64,000 nucleotides of DNA from Amoebophrya sp. A120. Lineage: Eukaryota; Sar; Dinophyceae; Syndiniales; Amoebophryaceae. Below are positions 37,035 through 49,655 of the stretch, one piece after another. Numbering within the stretch: position 1 is the stretch's first letter; each line of letters begins with the position of its first letter. The stretch spans positions 2,035,894 to 2,099,893 of the forward strand of contig CAJINV010000011.1 of the NCBI GenBank assembly GCA_905178155.1, given 5' to 3'. The position numbers and the translations under genes are program-made. The notes below the pieces were generated by a model. The model was not told where the DNA came from. It was given only the letters and a program-made list of their open reading frames with translations, and made no database searches.

Positions 37035-38303
37035 AAATGCGTATTAAACAACAGCTTTTTCATCATCAGCAGCTCTTTCCGACGTATTGAACAGGTGGCG
37101 TTTTTGAAATGGATTTTGAGTAGAAAAATTACAAATGAAGAACGAGGAATGTTGACGCAAAAAAAAGGAAACCAAATTAGTGCACCACGACAGGTCAAAA
37201 CCGGGCTGCCACAAAATCATCAAAACACCAGGTTCACGATACACAATTTCAAAAACGAGTGAAAGTGCTGATCAGTTGATTCCGCAAAAGTGAGAACACA
37301 CATTTGAAAACAACAATAAGGTTGGAAATCCTTTGTAAAACCGAGGCGCCTCCGGGCTTTCACCCGCGCCACTGCGGTTGAGGTTGGTTTTGAATTTAAT
37401 GATCCCCCAATAAATCTGGCCCACTCAGCATTCTTTGACTATCCGGAACAGTCCCGTGCTCACGGCGAGACAGAGAATGAAAAAGCAGATCCTCAAACTA
37501 CAACTACCCAACATACAAAACAAATCAATGCGACACATCATCTAGTATGTCGCGGTAAATATTAAACTGCAAGTATTTATATTTGAATGATCGAGTCCCT
37601 TGACAGGGGCTTCCAAAAAATTGTCGTCCTTGTGTAGTTTTTCCGAGTCGCTCGTGCGAAGTAGTCTGATTAGTATTACAGTTGCGGAGGTGGAGGTGCA
37701 AAAATCAAGCATAGTTGCCGAACGGCAGGAGCTGGGTCGGGTAAAAAATAGTAAAAAAAAGGGCGGATCTGTATATATCTTCGCAGGGAGGAGCTGTGCT
37801 TGTCGCTAGTTCGCTCGCTAAAGTAGCGGCAGCACGTGTACGGAAGTTATTTCTTGGTGAGTAGCATGTTCAACCTATGCCTCCACCTCGCGATTTTAAT
37901 TTTTTTACAGATGCAGTTCCTGTTTTCACGCGGAGCTATGCTAGGAAATAGCTACCACGTCTAAGTTTTTTTGGTCGTGAATCAAAAGTAGAATACAGTC
38001 GCTCATATTGTTTTTGGCTTCCTTCCTCTTTATCATTCCAAGCGATCACGCAGCAAAGGCTTCAGTTTTGCTTTTGCTGACGCAGCCTTGTGCGTAAGTA
38101 CGCAATCAAAACAAGCATATGTTCTGGATACAACTACTACCACGGCTGCTAGAACTGGTATTTAAATTTATTTCTACCTGAAACGTAGAGCGATCAGACG
38201 CTTGTTTATTTCAAAACCTGATAGCACGAAGATCCCACGACCGGTAGCAGTCGTGGTCCTCCAGAACTCGTCGTGCCTCCGTATTTTTTCTTGTACCGGT
38301 TAC
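37035..38303. other. intergenic region, no gene recognised
   Basis: About 1.27 kb, AT-rich, without introners or convincing coding frames. Confidence 0.5.
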
Positions 38304-39168
38304 TCAGTCCCATTTTTCGAGTAATTCCCAAATATTTTTTGACGGCTTCTTTTCGAGCTCCTCGTCCTCGACCTCCTCCAGAACCTCGCCCTCCTCGGTT
38401 TCGGTATGCATTGCAAATATGTCTGGGTCTGGAAAGTTGTCATGCTAATGTTGGAATGATACGCAAACTGTGTTGCGAAGCTGTGCATGACAAGTTTCTG
38501 AGCGGCTATGTCTAGCGCTAAGCGCATGACAAATGACCTCTTTGCATGACAAACAAGCGACGTAGTTGTAGCGCAACAAGCATCACAGGCTTTTCTGTAT
38601 TACCGGCCAAGCATGACAAACTTGTATTCTTCCAGACCCAGACATTTTTGCATTTGATATTCGGTCGTTTGCTTCGATTTTTCTTTTCGGTTTTTCGCCA
38701 ACAACATGCTCGCGTCCAGCGATCCCGGGTTCTGGCGAATCGACACCGCTTCGGCCAGCGCCTCGTCCGCGAGCCAGTCCCCCAGCGTCTGCGCGAACGT
38801 TTCCACATATCCCACAGAAAAAAGCTGGCAGGGCATATTTGTAATGCAAAAATGAATACACATAGAAATCTGTCATGGGCGGCCTCATAGCATGCTATTT
38901 AGGGTATGCAATACAAATTTTTCTGTCTATTTATTTTTGCATTACAAATATGACCTGCCAGTTTTTTTCTGTGTGATACCACAGACCGGTCGGAGGAGTT
39001 GCTGGGTAGGTGTTCGTTCCGCAGCCACCTGCGCGCCACCTCGTTAGCCGCGTTGTCCTGTAACGCGATCTTCTGGCCCCGGGGGCACTGGCTCAGAAAT
39101 TTGCTGCCGAGAGTATGCACTTGCAAAAGAAGTAGACAAGGAAGTGTCGAGATAAAGCCAAACAGCAT
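38304..39168 (-). CDS. small secreted or ER protein, ~145 aa
   Basis: Exons 39168-38979, 38807-38660, 38404-38304. It begins MLFGFISTLPCLLLLQVHTL, a strong signal peptide or anchor. Next comes FLSQCPRGQKIALQDNAANE, then an H-type introner, then a helical stretch (FAQTLGDWLADEALAEAVS), then an A-type introner, then an acidic end (GEVLEEVEDEELEKKPSK) finishing IWELLEKWD. All joins keep frame. Family not recognised. Confidence 0.65.
38405..38659. mobile_element. introner, family A
   Basis: A-type termini; flanks TTCGG/TTCGG. Confidence 0.88.
38808..38978. mobile_element. introner, family H
   Basis: H-type termini; flanks CCACA/CCACA. Confidence 0.88.
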
Positions 39169-39400
39169 TTTTCTACCTTGACAGCGAAATAGAATGACAA
39201 TTGCTGCAGAAGTTAGTGGAGGTGGAACGCGAAAAACTAAAGTGTACTTGCATCTGCATGCAGAGAAACATCATGGTGAAAATATTCATAACGCGTTCCT
39301 ATCTTATTTCACCCTCTGTCGATGTCACTCATCGGAGAACGCCTTGCACTTGCACTGTATCAAAAAAATGAAGGAACGAAGCCCCCAGACACTCCATGAT

Positions 39401-42400
39401 CTACTTTTCATCTTGCAGTCCATACGTGTACTTTTTCAGCAAGTCCAGCAGCGGAACGAGTTCGGGCTTTGTGTTTTGCTTCTGCTTCTCCCCCTCATCG
39501 TCCTTGGTGCGGCAAATCATGGTTTTCTGGATTGCCTCGCCGCTCGGAATGTCGCTGGTGCTCCGTCGGGACCGCGACTTCGACGCTTTGCTCTTACTAC
39601 TTTCCACCACCTGCAGGTGCTGGGATGATGAACTAGTGTTCGCCAGAGCAGCAGAACCAGAGCTACCATTTCCGCTTGCACCGCCGGCGAGGGGATTGTT
39701 GGCTCCGGAGGTGTTGCTGCTGGTTCGACTGTTTTGCTGCAGCGCACCAGCAGCGCCGTTGGAGGTTGTACTCGAACTATTATTCAGCGGCGGGGGGCCG
39801 GGAACGGGCTGCTGCAGGGGCGTCGTCAAATTCACCGGCTGCGCGACGACGGGCACCATAGGCGACGCGAGCGGGGGCGGGGGCGGAGCGGCCAGCGTGG
39901 GCTGCAGGATGGGCACCGGGAGCAGCAGGCCGTTCGCGCCGTACACCCAGAGCACGGCCGGCTGGGCGGTCGGCAGGGGCGCCGGCGGAAACGCGGATGC
40001 ATTGCAAATATCGATCTGGGTGTAGAAATAAATTGGAGCTTGTGTTGCATGTCTTGCATTTATTTCAAATCTGTATCTTTGCACAGCCAGCAAGTAAGGC
40101 GTTTACTTTTTTGCCATGTAAAAACGCAGTTTCTCTTGCATGCTACGCATCAGACATGGCGTCAAGTACTAAACTTGTCATGCTTGGCTGCACTTGAGAT
40201 GACCGGCGCCAGACAACTTATCCATACTTTAGCATCACAAGTTTCGTCCAGACCCAGACACATTTGCAATATCCATAACGCGGGGTTGTAGCCCATCATC
40301 GGAGTGTGCCCCATCGAAGCGCTCGTCGGCGTCGCGCTCGTATTGTTCAGCGTCTGTTGCTGCTGCTGCTGCACCACATGTTGATGCTGCGCCGGACCTG
40401 CGGAGGCTGGCGGCGGGCCCTGTACCGATGGCCCGCCGGCGACCGTGGGGGTCTCGAGCGGCAGCTCCAGGTTGTTGTTCGCGGTGGCGCGCGAGCTCGG
40501 ACTGGGCGTACCCGTGATGTCGTGAAACATGGAATTTACGTAGTGGCCACCCCGCATCGACGACAACGCGTTGCACACAATGGCGCTGTCCGCACACATA
40601 TGGATTGCAAAAATGTCTGGGTCTGGAAGTTTGCAACTTGTAATGCTGTCTGCGGATTCGAAAAATATCTGTGTTGCATGAGGAGCAAGAGGAGTCAGTT
40701 TCTCTTGGCACGCGAAGAGGGCACTTTTCATGCGTACTGAGCATCAAGAAGCTCTCAAAAAATCTGTGATGCTAGCACCAGCATCACAGACCTCACGGGT
40801 CATGCAAAATGTGCATGACAAGCCCCGACTCTTCCAGACCCAGACATATTTGCAATGCATAGCACATGATGATGGACTTCTTCTCCAGCCCGAGGTCGCG
40901 GCAGACCCGGAGGGCCGCGATCGCCGCCAGCAGGCTCGCCATGGACCCCGACGCGGTCGGCTGCTCCGCGGCAAAAAGCCGGCCCTGCTTGCTATCAACT
41001 GTAAAAATGTCTGGGTCTGGAACAATTCATGTTTGTCATGCTTGTCTGGCATGACTCTTGAATCTGTCATGCACGTTACCCAAGAGCTCCGCTTTTCTGT
41101 GATGCAGAAGCGCAGTTTGTCATGCAGAATTGGCAACACCTAGGAGCTCAGAAAGTAGTCATGCTGAGCCAGCATCTGTAGCCTCATCATGAGACGCCAC
41201 CCAGCATCACAAGTTTCCAGACCCAGACATTTTTACTTTTGATACTTGCTCCGGCGCGCCAACTGCTGTTCGTCGGGCGGGTGAAGATGCTGTTGCCCGT
41301 ATTGTGAGGAAAAATCCCCCCTCCCCATATCGAAAAGGTACGTCGCAGAAAATTTGCATTGCTGACTGCGGCCACAAATCATCTCTGTCTTGCAAGAAGG
41401 CAACTCCCCAGGCTCCGCCGCATTATGCAGGCGGTTTGTGATGCTGTTGGGCCTACAGAGCAGACGTTTCTCATGCTAAGAGCCTAGTCCAAAACCTCTC
41501 GGCTGAGGCTCGGTTTGGGCCTGCAGTCCTATCCAGCAAGACAAATCCGATTTGTGTACGCAAATCCAGCATCACAAACTTCGTTTTGATGTGGGGAGGG
41601 GGGATTTTTCATTTTGATAGCCCGCCACCCGGGGCGAGCGGTAAGCCGGTCATCGGACAGGAGACGACCGGGGTGTTGTCCACCGTCTTCTGGTCCTGCG
41701 CCTGGTTTGTGGTAATAACGACCTGGCCGCCTTTCAGCGCGGCCTGCATCGCCGCGTGCTCATCCGCAATCTTCCGCAAGAGGAGATTACTGCTAGAGGG
41801 GGCTCTGGACGACGAACCAGTCGCCGTCGCGGTAGTGATGTACTGCAGACTGCTGGATGGCGCGACCAGCGCAGGTCTTGTTTTCCTGTTATTTACCGGA
41901 GACGCCAGAAGATCGTGCTCCTGCAGGGCCGCGGCAGCTGCCGTTCGCTTCTTCTTCGGCGACGCGGACCGCCTAGTGCTCAGCGTCCACCGAAGACCGC
42001 CCTCCCAGATCTTCTGCACGCGGGGCGGCAGCACCGGCGCCGGCGGCTGCTTGTCCTTGTTTTTGCCCTTGGTCTTCTGTGGCGTCGCGGACGTCGCCGG
42101 CGCCGCCACCGGCTGCTGCTGCCCGACCGCAAAAATGCAGATCCCGATGGCCACCGCGTTGCCCACAATCCCCGAGGCGTTGATCAGCACGCGCTCGCCC
42201 CACTCCGGCCACGCCACACGGGGGTACACTGCGGGCCGCCGCCACCGCCACGTCGCCGCTGTGTGTGAAAATTGGTTCTCGTGCAGCGGTTGATGATTTT
42301 TTTTTCAACGAAAAAATGCAAAAAACAAAGATTAAAAACGTAGTTTTCATCTCTACAGCTGCAACGCGTGGCAAGAAAACTTTTCGCGGGCGACAGTGGG

Positions 42401-45400
42401 GTAGTTGTTGAGCCCCCGGCACAACGGACACATACGTAAATAAATCTTTGATATCAAAAAAAAAAACCTATAAGTAAGTACTTCCTTTGCTGTGTGCCTG
42501 CCAGGTGCCGTGCATGGAGCAGGCGTCTTCTTGCGTCATGCGCCACACGTTGTCGGTCCCGAACTCGGCAAAAAACACGCCCTCTTCGCCGCCGAAGGAG
42601 ATCCGGCCGAGCAGCAAGTTGCTGGTACCGCGGTACACGCCCAACACGTGGGTGCCGTTGTTCAGTGCTGCATTCGGCACCTCCCAGACGGTCAGCACGT
42701 TCTCGGAGTCTTGTTCCATCCAGTAGCCCCTTAAAATGTCCCCCATGGCCGCGGGGTTGCTCAGCGGGCTACCACGACCACCGGCGCTGGTAGTATCATC
42801 AGCATTTTGATGATGCAAGTCGGCGGCGGATGTTGGCAAGTTGAGACCACTACTCGCCGTCGTGCCGCTCATGTTCAGCGGGTTGTTGGGCGTGCCAGAT
42901 CCGCTGTAGGACGACACGTGGCTGCCGTTGTAGTTCTGGAGATTTGGCGTGCTCGGGAACTGTTGCAAATTGATCCTGCCCGCCACCCCTGATGGTCCAC
43001 CGCTAGTATTCCCAGCTGCACTCGCCGCCGCGCCGAGTGCCAGCGCGCTACTGCTGCTGTACCCGGTGTACAGACCACCGTTATCGCTGCCAAGAGCGTG
43101 GTGGTCCTTGCGCCGGCCGCCGGCCCCGCTGCCGCCCTGCGTGCGGTACTTTCGCTTGCTCTTGCGCTCCGGCAGCGACGGCAGGAACCGGGAGGGCAGG
43201 CAGATCCGCGCCACCTGCACCAGGGGGTTCACGTTCAGCTGCATAGAAGATGAACAACCACCCCCACCAGCGCCTCCTCGGGACTGCTGCTGCACGACGT
43301 TGACCACCGGCGCAAAGTTCACCCGTGCCATCGCCAGCCAGTCCAGTTTTTGGAAGCCCACGCTTTGCTGCCGCACGATGCACCGCTCGGGGTCGTGTGC
43401 CCGCATCTCCACTACAAACAACCCCACGGGAATCTTCACTGCGCGAGGAGGAGAACTGCTGCAACTGCTCGTCGAACTACTGGGGTAGTTGTTCGTCCCG
43501 TCGCGCCCGGATGCAGCTCCTAAAACTTCCACTGTAGTACAACAACTGCTTGAGGTCTTACTTGTAGAAGCGCCACCTAGTACTCCAGCTTCCTTGTCTG
43601 CTGTTCCTGCTGCTGATTTTAGTACTGCAATTCCTGTAGTTGTACTGGTCTGTTGCTCCGTTGCTGTTCTTGTTGTCGTCGTCCCGTTGCAGTCGTCGGC
43701 GGCTGAATTTTCGGGGTGCAGCTTCGACGCAGGAGCCGCAACCGCACCAGCACCTGTGGTGCCCCCGCCGGCCGTCGAAGAACTGGAGGAAGTGCTTCCT
43801 GTTCGCTTCATACTGTTTAATACCCCACCTTCGTCGCTGAGCGGCGACCTGTCCTCGCCCCGTGGGCGGGCGATGGACTTCGAAAGCTTGTTCAGGGCGG
43901 ACTGCGGCGAGCCGGGGCTGACCGTGGTGTCGCCCGAGCGGTGGGTCGCGTCCCCGGTGTGGTCTTTCGGCGAGCTTGTGCTGGTTCCAAGATGAACTGC
44001 GACTGCGTTATCTTCCTGTGCTTGTTGTTCTGACGTGGTGGTGGTGACCACCGCGCCGGTTTTGGAGACGGTCATCTGGGCACTCTCGGTGCGCTCCTAT
44101 CAAATGCAATATATGTTTGGGTCTGGAAACCTGTAATGCTGGGTCGTGAATAGTGAATTCTCTGTAATGCACAGCCAAGCATGAGAAATATTTGCGCGGC
44201 TTAGTGTTGCGCTTTCCGCATGACAAGGTGCGTTTTGCATGACAAGCAAAAGGGTCTCTTTTTGGACACGCATCACAAACTCTTTAGTCATGCCAAACAA
44301 GCATGACAAACCTAACTTTGCATCCTTCCAGACCCAGACATATTTGCAATGCATAGCTCCTTTGTCTTCGCGATCTTTCCCGTCTCGTTGACCACCTTGG
44401 CTATCCTGAGTAAAAACGTACCCACCCCAGAGTTGTCATGCAGATTTGCCATGACAGGAACATTTGTGATGCGCAACCTCATGACAGGCATTTTCCATCG
44501 TGTTTGGGAACTTGTAATGCTGTAAACAGGATCAGAAGGTCGATTTGTGATGCGGCTTTCCTTGCTAACTTGCACTACCTTACGGACTGAAACTTGTCAT
44601 GCGTGACTCACAAAACTCCTAGGTTGGTGTTGCAAAATCCCCATCCTGACTCTGGTGTGGGTACGTTTTTACTCAGGATATTGGCCACGGTGCTGCTACC
44701 TCCGGTCGCCGTCCCGCTGGTCGGCTCCAGGCTGTGTTCGTCCAGCTGCATGGTGGAATAGGGGAGGCCGACCGACCTCCCGTGCACCAGCAGAATATCG
44801 TCCCACCGCACGTCGCCCTCCTGCAGCTCCGAGGTGGCGGTGCGTTTCCACAACTTGCGCACGGCGAGGAAGTCGCGCCCGTGCTTCTGCAGGTACGCGA
44901 CGGTGGCCAGGCGGATCATCACCAACTCCTGCTCCGTCACCCACAGGTCCTGGAACACGAACGTCATGTGGAGGCGGTCCGCAAGCACGCGGAAGGGTGC
45001 GGTGGCGGTGGTGGCAGCGAAAGAGCTGGTCGTCGCGGGTGGCGGCGGGGGCGCCAGACTTCTACTTGTCGTCGCTGCTCCTGCTCCTGCTCTATGCATT
45101 GCAAATATGTCTGGGTCTGGGAAGTTGTATTGCTGGCCGTGCATTCCTGTGAAATCTGTATTGCATGACCAACAAAAGTGGCAGCCTCTCTTGTCATACA
45201 AGAAGAACGCAGTTTCTCATGCGGAGTTCGTATGAGAAAGCGTTCCGCAAACTTGTCATGCTTTAATGGATAAGAAAACGTTTCCATCATGCTCATTTTA
45301 GCATCACAAATTTCCGGACCCAGACATATTTGCATTTGATATGCTCCTCCTGCTGCGCCGGGCGGGAGTTGTTCCGCGGGGGAAAAGGGCGAGGCGGCGA

Positions 45401-48400
45401 ACCCCGCCGGACCGGCGCCCAGTAAGCCGGGCGACGACCGTATCAACTGCAAAAATGTCTGGGTCTGGAAGAGTCATGCTGTTTTTGCATGACACAGAAG
45501 GTCTGCCATGGAAGCTCTAGCGTCACGGGTTTCCAGAAGCTTCCGCAATGCCGAATCCGAATCACAAATCCCCCATTTTGGTGACAGAAAGTAGGCACCT
45601 TTTGCTGCCTATGCATGGGAGATTTTTCTGCGTTCTAAAATGCGCATCACAGGTTTGTATTCTTCCAGACCCAGAAATGTTTGCAATTGATAGACCGCAG
45701 CGTTGTCGCGGACGGCGGGGTGGGCAGCCCCGCGGCGGCCGGAAGATGACTGGGCGGCGGAAACAACGACCCGCCGGGTCGGTCGGTCAGCGGAGGCGGC
45801 CCGAGGGCGGGCGGGAGTGGCGGCGGGAGCGGGGGCGAGGAGGGCGACGTCGAGCTGAAGGCCGGAGACGCGCCGCTCTTCGGCTTCACCGCGGTCCAGG
45901 ACGGCCGGCTCTGCCCGGTCGGGACGGCTGGGGCCATGGCGGGGGGCAGTTGGGGCGGGAGCTGGCTCGGGAGTTGCGGTGGGGGCTTGTGAAGACCGGC
46001 CGTGGTCGTGGTGGAGGGGGCCGCTGATGTAGTACTACAACTTGTTGGCGCGGCAGCAGGAGGGGGAGGACCTACGTGCGACAACACGCCACTCCGGCGG
46101 GCCGGCGGGTCGAATTGACTGACCGAGTTGTTCGACGCAGGAGTATTGGTGCCAACAAGGCCCGAAGAAGAGGATGCTGTAGCGGCTGTGGCCTCGCAAC
46201 GTGACTTCTTTCTCCTGGCTTTCTTGATTTTTCCCCCGTCGGACGTACTTTTCATTCTAGCAGAATCTTTTCCAGTTCTACTTCCGTCTTCCGCTGCAGC
46301 TGCTGCCCCCGCGCGCCGGCTCGACGCGGCTAAAATGCTACGCATCACCTCGCCCCGCAGTCGGACCCCGCGAAAGCGGTGCGCCGCGGGCTCTTCCAAA
46401 CTGGCCGGGACCTCCGCTGCCGCACTCCGCGACGTGGATGAAGAAGAACTGCTGGTGCTTATTGTGAGGAAACACTCCCTGCTCTCCCAATACTCAGAGT
46501 GCGAATCTGTCATGCGGATTTGTGGCCACAAATAATCAGCTTTGTGTTGCAAGACTAGGCACGCGCAGGAGAGGTGTGCGCCGCATAAGTACGCAGTATG
46601 CTGGGACTACAGCGGTGGAGTTCTTTGTCATGCTGAAAAACTAGACCCCGCGAATGGCCTAAACGGGCCGAGGCTCTACTGCCTGCTGTGGTCCCTTACT
46701 GCAACATAGAGCTCAACATTTGTGTACGCAGATCCAGCATCAGATGATTTTTTTTTGAATATGGGGAGGCGGGATCTTTCATTTTGATAGTGCTGGCCTT
46801 CGTACTGCTCTTCGACGCACCTCCACTGGTCGTCCCGCCAGCGGGGGCCGAGGCTGCAACAGATGCCGACGACGTCGACGTCGCTCGGCTACTGCTCGAC
46901 ACCGCAGTCGCCCCTCGACCAGACGCGCTGTTGGACGTCGTCGTCGTGCCTCCACTAGTACTACTACCTCCTCCAAGATGGTCACCAGCAGCACTTCCCG
47001 CCGCGTAGAAGTCCGCCGCGTCCCGCGTGGTTGTGCCCCGCGCCGCGTAGACCGCGACACTGGTGCGCTCCGTGTGCTGCTCCGTGGCCAGCGCGTCCGC
47101 CGGGGACCGCCAGATCACCGCGAGCACGGCGGCCTGCACGCGCAAGTTATAAAAGTGCACATTTCCCCCTGCCCCTCATTTGCATAGCATGAACGGCAAT
47201 AAAAGCATCAGCAAGAATACCGGTTTTGCATGACAAATTTGCACTGGAGCGTAGTGCTGTTTGGGCTTCCAGGATTTGTCATGCAAACAGTGCTACAAAG
47301 CAGCAGCTGGATTTGGGATTTTGCATTACAAATGAGGGAGAGGGGGAGTTGTGTACTTTCTTACAAGTACACTTCCATCCACAGCGTCTCCATCTGCTTC
47401 TTGTCTTCTAACTGGCGGCGTTTGTCCCGGGTCGGCTTTTCAGGGAGCAGCGGAATCACCACCTCCTGGTGAAACCGAAACAGCGGTCGTGCCTGCCCTG
47501 GTCCCGCGCCGGCGGCTCCCGCGTGGTTGATGTTGGCGCCGGGAGGTCCAGCTGCACCCATCATCCCGTAGTTGTGCGGGGCGCCACTGCCAGGATGCTC
47601 GACCAGGGGTCCGGATGATCCCCAGCCGCCGGCGCCGTGGTAGGGGGAGGAGGACAGGTCGTTCGGTGGAAACCCGAATTGATGACCTCCATGTTGCATG
47701 TTAACCGTGCTCGCGCCGGTGACCGAGGTCCAGGAACTGGCGCCGAACATCCCCGTGTACTGCTCTGTCATCGGAGATGCCGAGGGCCCGCCCGGTCCTC
47801 CTGCGCCGCCCGCGCTGGGTCCGCCTGGACCCACGCCGGCGCTGCCGCCGGGCGCGAACGGTGCCTCGCCGGGAGCGGCGGACAGCAGCGGGATCACCTC
47901 CGCCACGCCGGCCAACGGCTTGCCCGCGTCGTAGAAGTGCGCCACCGCCGCAAACAGCAGGTTCCGCTCCGCCACGGATCCGGGTCGAAACCGCAGCTGT
48001 TTCGGCAGCCGGGGGTCGGACCCGCGGTGCGTGCTGTGTCCGAGGCGGCCGCTGATCACCGTTAGCTGGTGCTGCGCACTGGAGGACGAAGACGACGCCT
48101 TTATTTGACCGCCGAAGGGCTGCTGCGGGTGGTGCCCCAGCGGGTGTGGAGGTAGTTGTTGCACTTGGATCATCCCCAGAACCGGCGCCCCGGGGTGGCC
48201 GGGCGGAAACGGGTGCGGGGCGGAACCTGGCGGGGGTGGTGGCACGCCGCTCTGCGGTGTCTGCCCCCACGGTGGAGGGGGCGGACCTCCTCCGGGTGTC
48301 CCCACGGTGGTGCCGTCGTACATCTTCCCGTAGGGCAGTAGATTTGGGTTGTTCGTTTGCTGCTGCTGGTTGTAGCTGTTTAATATCGCACGAAAAAATC

Positions 48401-49088
48401 ATATTTCACTGTATCTATAGTATGGCTGTGCGGAAGATGAATTTCTCGCATGAAAATTTCATACGTTCCACCTCCTGAGGGAACATGAAAATTTCATCCG
48501 TCTTTGCAACATCTCCGGCGACACATCGACTCTTTCTCCTGTGTAGAAGTTCATCCTGCATAAATTCCCTGTTATTGGTCGTCGTGCGTCACTAGTTTAA
48601 TGCAACCGGTTGCCTACCGTACAACAGTGAAACCGATTTATTTTTCATGCGATACTGTTGTACATCAACGCACTACCCTGTGTGTGTTGCTGCTGCTGCC
48701 CATTCGGTCCAAACCTAGGATCCATGTTGTAGCCGCCCGGCATCTGGTGCTCGGGCGCCAGCATGTTGTTGCCACCCCGCATAGAAGTTGTAGCACTGTG
48801 CGCACCAGCACCAGCTGCACCAGTCTTGGGCAGGTAGGGGGTTCCCGAGGAGGACGCCGGTGTGGCACCAGCGCTGGGGTGGAGGTGCTGTGCGGCTGCA
48901 GTAGTCTTCGCCGGGAGGAGGTCCCCATGTTGCTGTAGATAGTGCTGGAAGGCCCGCTGGTGCATGGCCCGGCATAGCGCAACGCCCCGGCACGGCGGCT
49001 TCTGGTGCACCTTTTGCACGACCACTTGCTGGTCGGCCGACGGACCCGCCGCAGGCAGGAGATCGCTTGGCAGCGGTGGAGGCGCCAT
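39401..49088 (-). CDS. giant low-complexity P/Q/S/T-rich protein, unknown function
   Basis: One continuous minus-strand frame can be followed over about 13 exons: 49088-48660, 48390-47364, 47147-46790, 46459-45693, 45440-45342, 45092-44681, 44401-44356, 44097-42480, 42250-41620, 41299-41245, 40992-40862, 40598-40278, 39995-39401. The predicted protein exceeds 1,800 residues. It holds polyproline (GGGPPPPPWGQTP), glutamine runs (HVVQQQQQQ), and long S/T/G/A stretches. More ordered segments are RNLLFAAVAHFYDAGKPL, LHMTFVFQDLWVTEQELV, KIPVGLFVVEMRAHDPERC and LLGRISFGGEEGVFFAEF. A hydrophobic stretch VLINASGIVGNAVAIGICIF could cross a membrane. No family recognised. It may be two adjacent genes; the ordinary intron near 42250-42480 is the least certain join. 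The frame stays open upstream of the chosen methionine across an A element. Confidence 0.55.
39996..40277. mobile_element. introner, family A
   Basis: A-type termini, left end GATGCATTGC; flanks ACGCG/ACGCG. Confidence 0.82.
40599..40861. mobile_element. introner, family A
   Basis: A-type termini; GCACA repeat present on both sides, offset by two bases on the left. Confidence 0.82.
40993..41244. mobile_element. introner, family A
   Basis: A-type termini; flanks CTTGC/CTTGC. Its interior closely matches the copy at 25127-25378. Confidence 0.88.
41300..41619. mobile_element. introner, family F
   Basis: F-type termini; flanks GCCCG/GCCCG. Confidence 0.88.
44098..44355. mobile_element. introner, family A
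   Basis: A-type termini; flanks GCTCC/GCTCC. Only 46 bp of exon separate it from the next element. Confidence 0.88.
44402..44680. mobile_element. introner, family B
   Basis: B-type termini; flanks TTGGC/TTGGC. Best-preserved B copy. Confidence 0.9.
45093..45341. mobile_element. introner, family A
   Basis: A-type termini; flanks TGCTC/TGCTC. Confidence 0.88.
45441..45692. mobile_element. introner, family A
   Basis: A-type termini; flanks GACCG/GACCG. Confidence 0.88.
46460..46789. mobile_element. introner, family F
   Basis: F-type termini; flanks GTGCT/GTGCT. Confidence 0.88.
47148..47363. mobile_element. introner, family E
   Basis: E-type termini; flanks CAAGT/CAAGT. Confidence 0.87.
48450..48497. 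repeat. two copies of the palindrome ATGAAAATTTCAT
   Basis: A perfect 13-base near-palindrome occurs at 48450-48462 and again at 48485-48497 (35-bp spacing), inside an ordinary intron of the giant gene. Confidence 0.8.
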
Positions 49089-49108
49089 CTTCAAAATGGA
49101 TGCAGCGA

Positions 49109-49370
49109 TATCAAGTGCAAAAATGTCTGGGTCTGGAAGGTTAGAACTTGTCATGCTAAATCTGAACGATGCAAAGATCTGCGTTGCGTGAGTACCGAAA
49201 GCTGTCCACTTTTGACCAAGTTGAGAGGGAGTTTCTCATGCAGGAAAGGCATGATAGAGACCTCAAAAAATCTCTCATGCTGGGTCTCGCATTCCAGACC
49301 TCATGGGTCATGGAAAACCTGCATCACAAAACTTGCATTCTTCCAGACCCAGACATTTTTACATTTGATA
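49109..49370. mobile_element. introner, family A, upstream of the giant gene's first methionine
   Basis: A-type termini; flanks AGCGA/AGCGA. It lies in the 5' leader, or in coding sequence if translation starts further upstream. Confidence 0.88.
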
Positions 49371-49499
49371 AGCGAAGAGTGTCTGTTGTTCGGAGGAGAG
49401 AGTAGAGACGATGCTGCTACTGCGCGTCGTCGGAAACAAGATCCGACTACTTACTTATTTCACGGCTGGCTGTGGCTGCTCACAGTTTTTCTTTGAATA

Positions 49500-49655
49500 A
49501 TTACGCCGCTGTGTCCTCCACCTCGACGCCTGCTTCGCAACAAGCTCGATCCGCTCCCAGATCGCGCCTGCAGTTCTGGGAAATTTTTGGAATGCCTGCT
49601 TCTCTAGGGAGATGAACAAGTAGACCACCACGTCCTCTTCAAAATTATACCGCGC
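49500..49655 (-). other. possible coding exon with SANT/Myb-like pattern
   Basis: Minus-strand frame with LEKQAFQKFPRTAGAIWERI then ELVAKQASRWRTQRRNY. The spacing (FP, W-E-I, ASRWRTQR) resembles SANT domains of zuotin/DNAJC2-type proteins. There is no methionine upstream before a stop, so it would have to be an internal exon. Evidence is weak. Confidence 0.25.
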
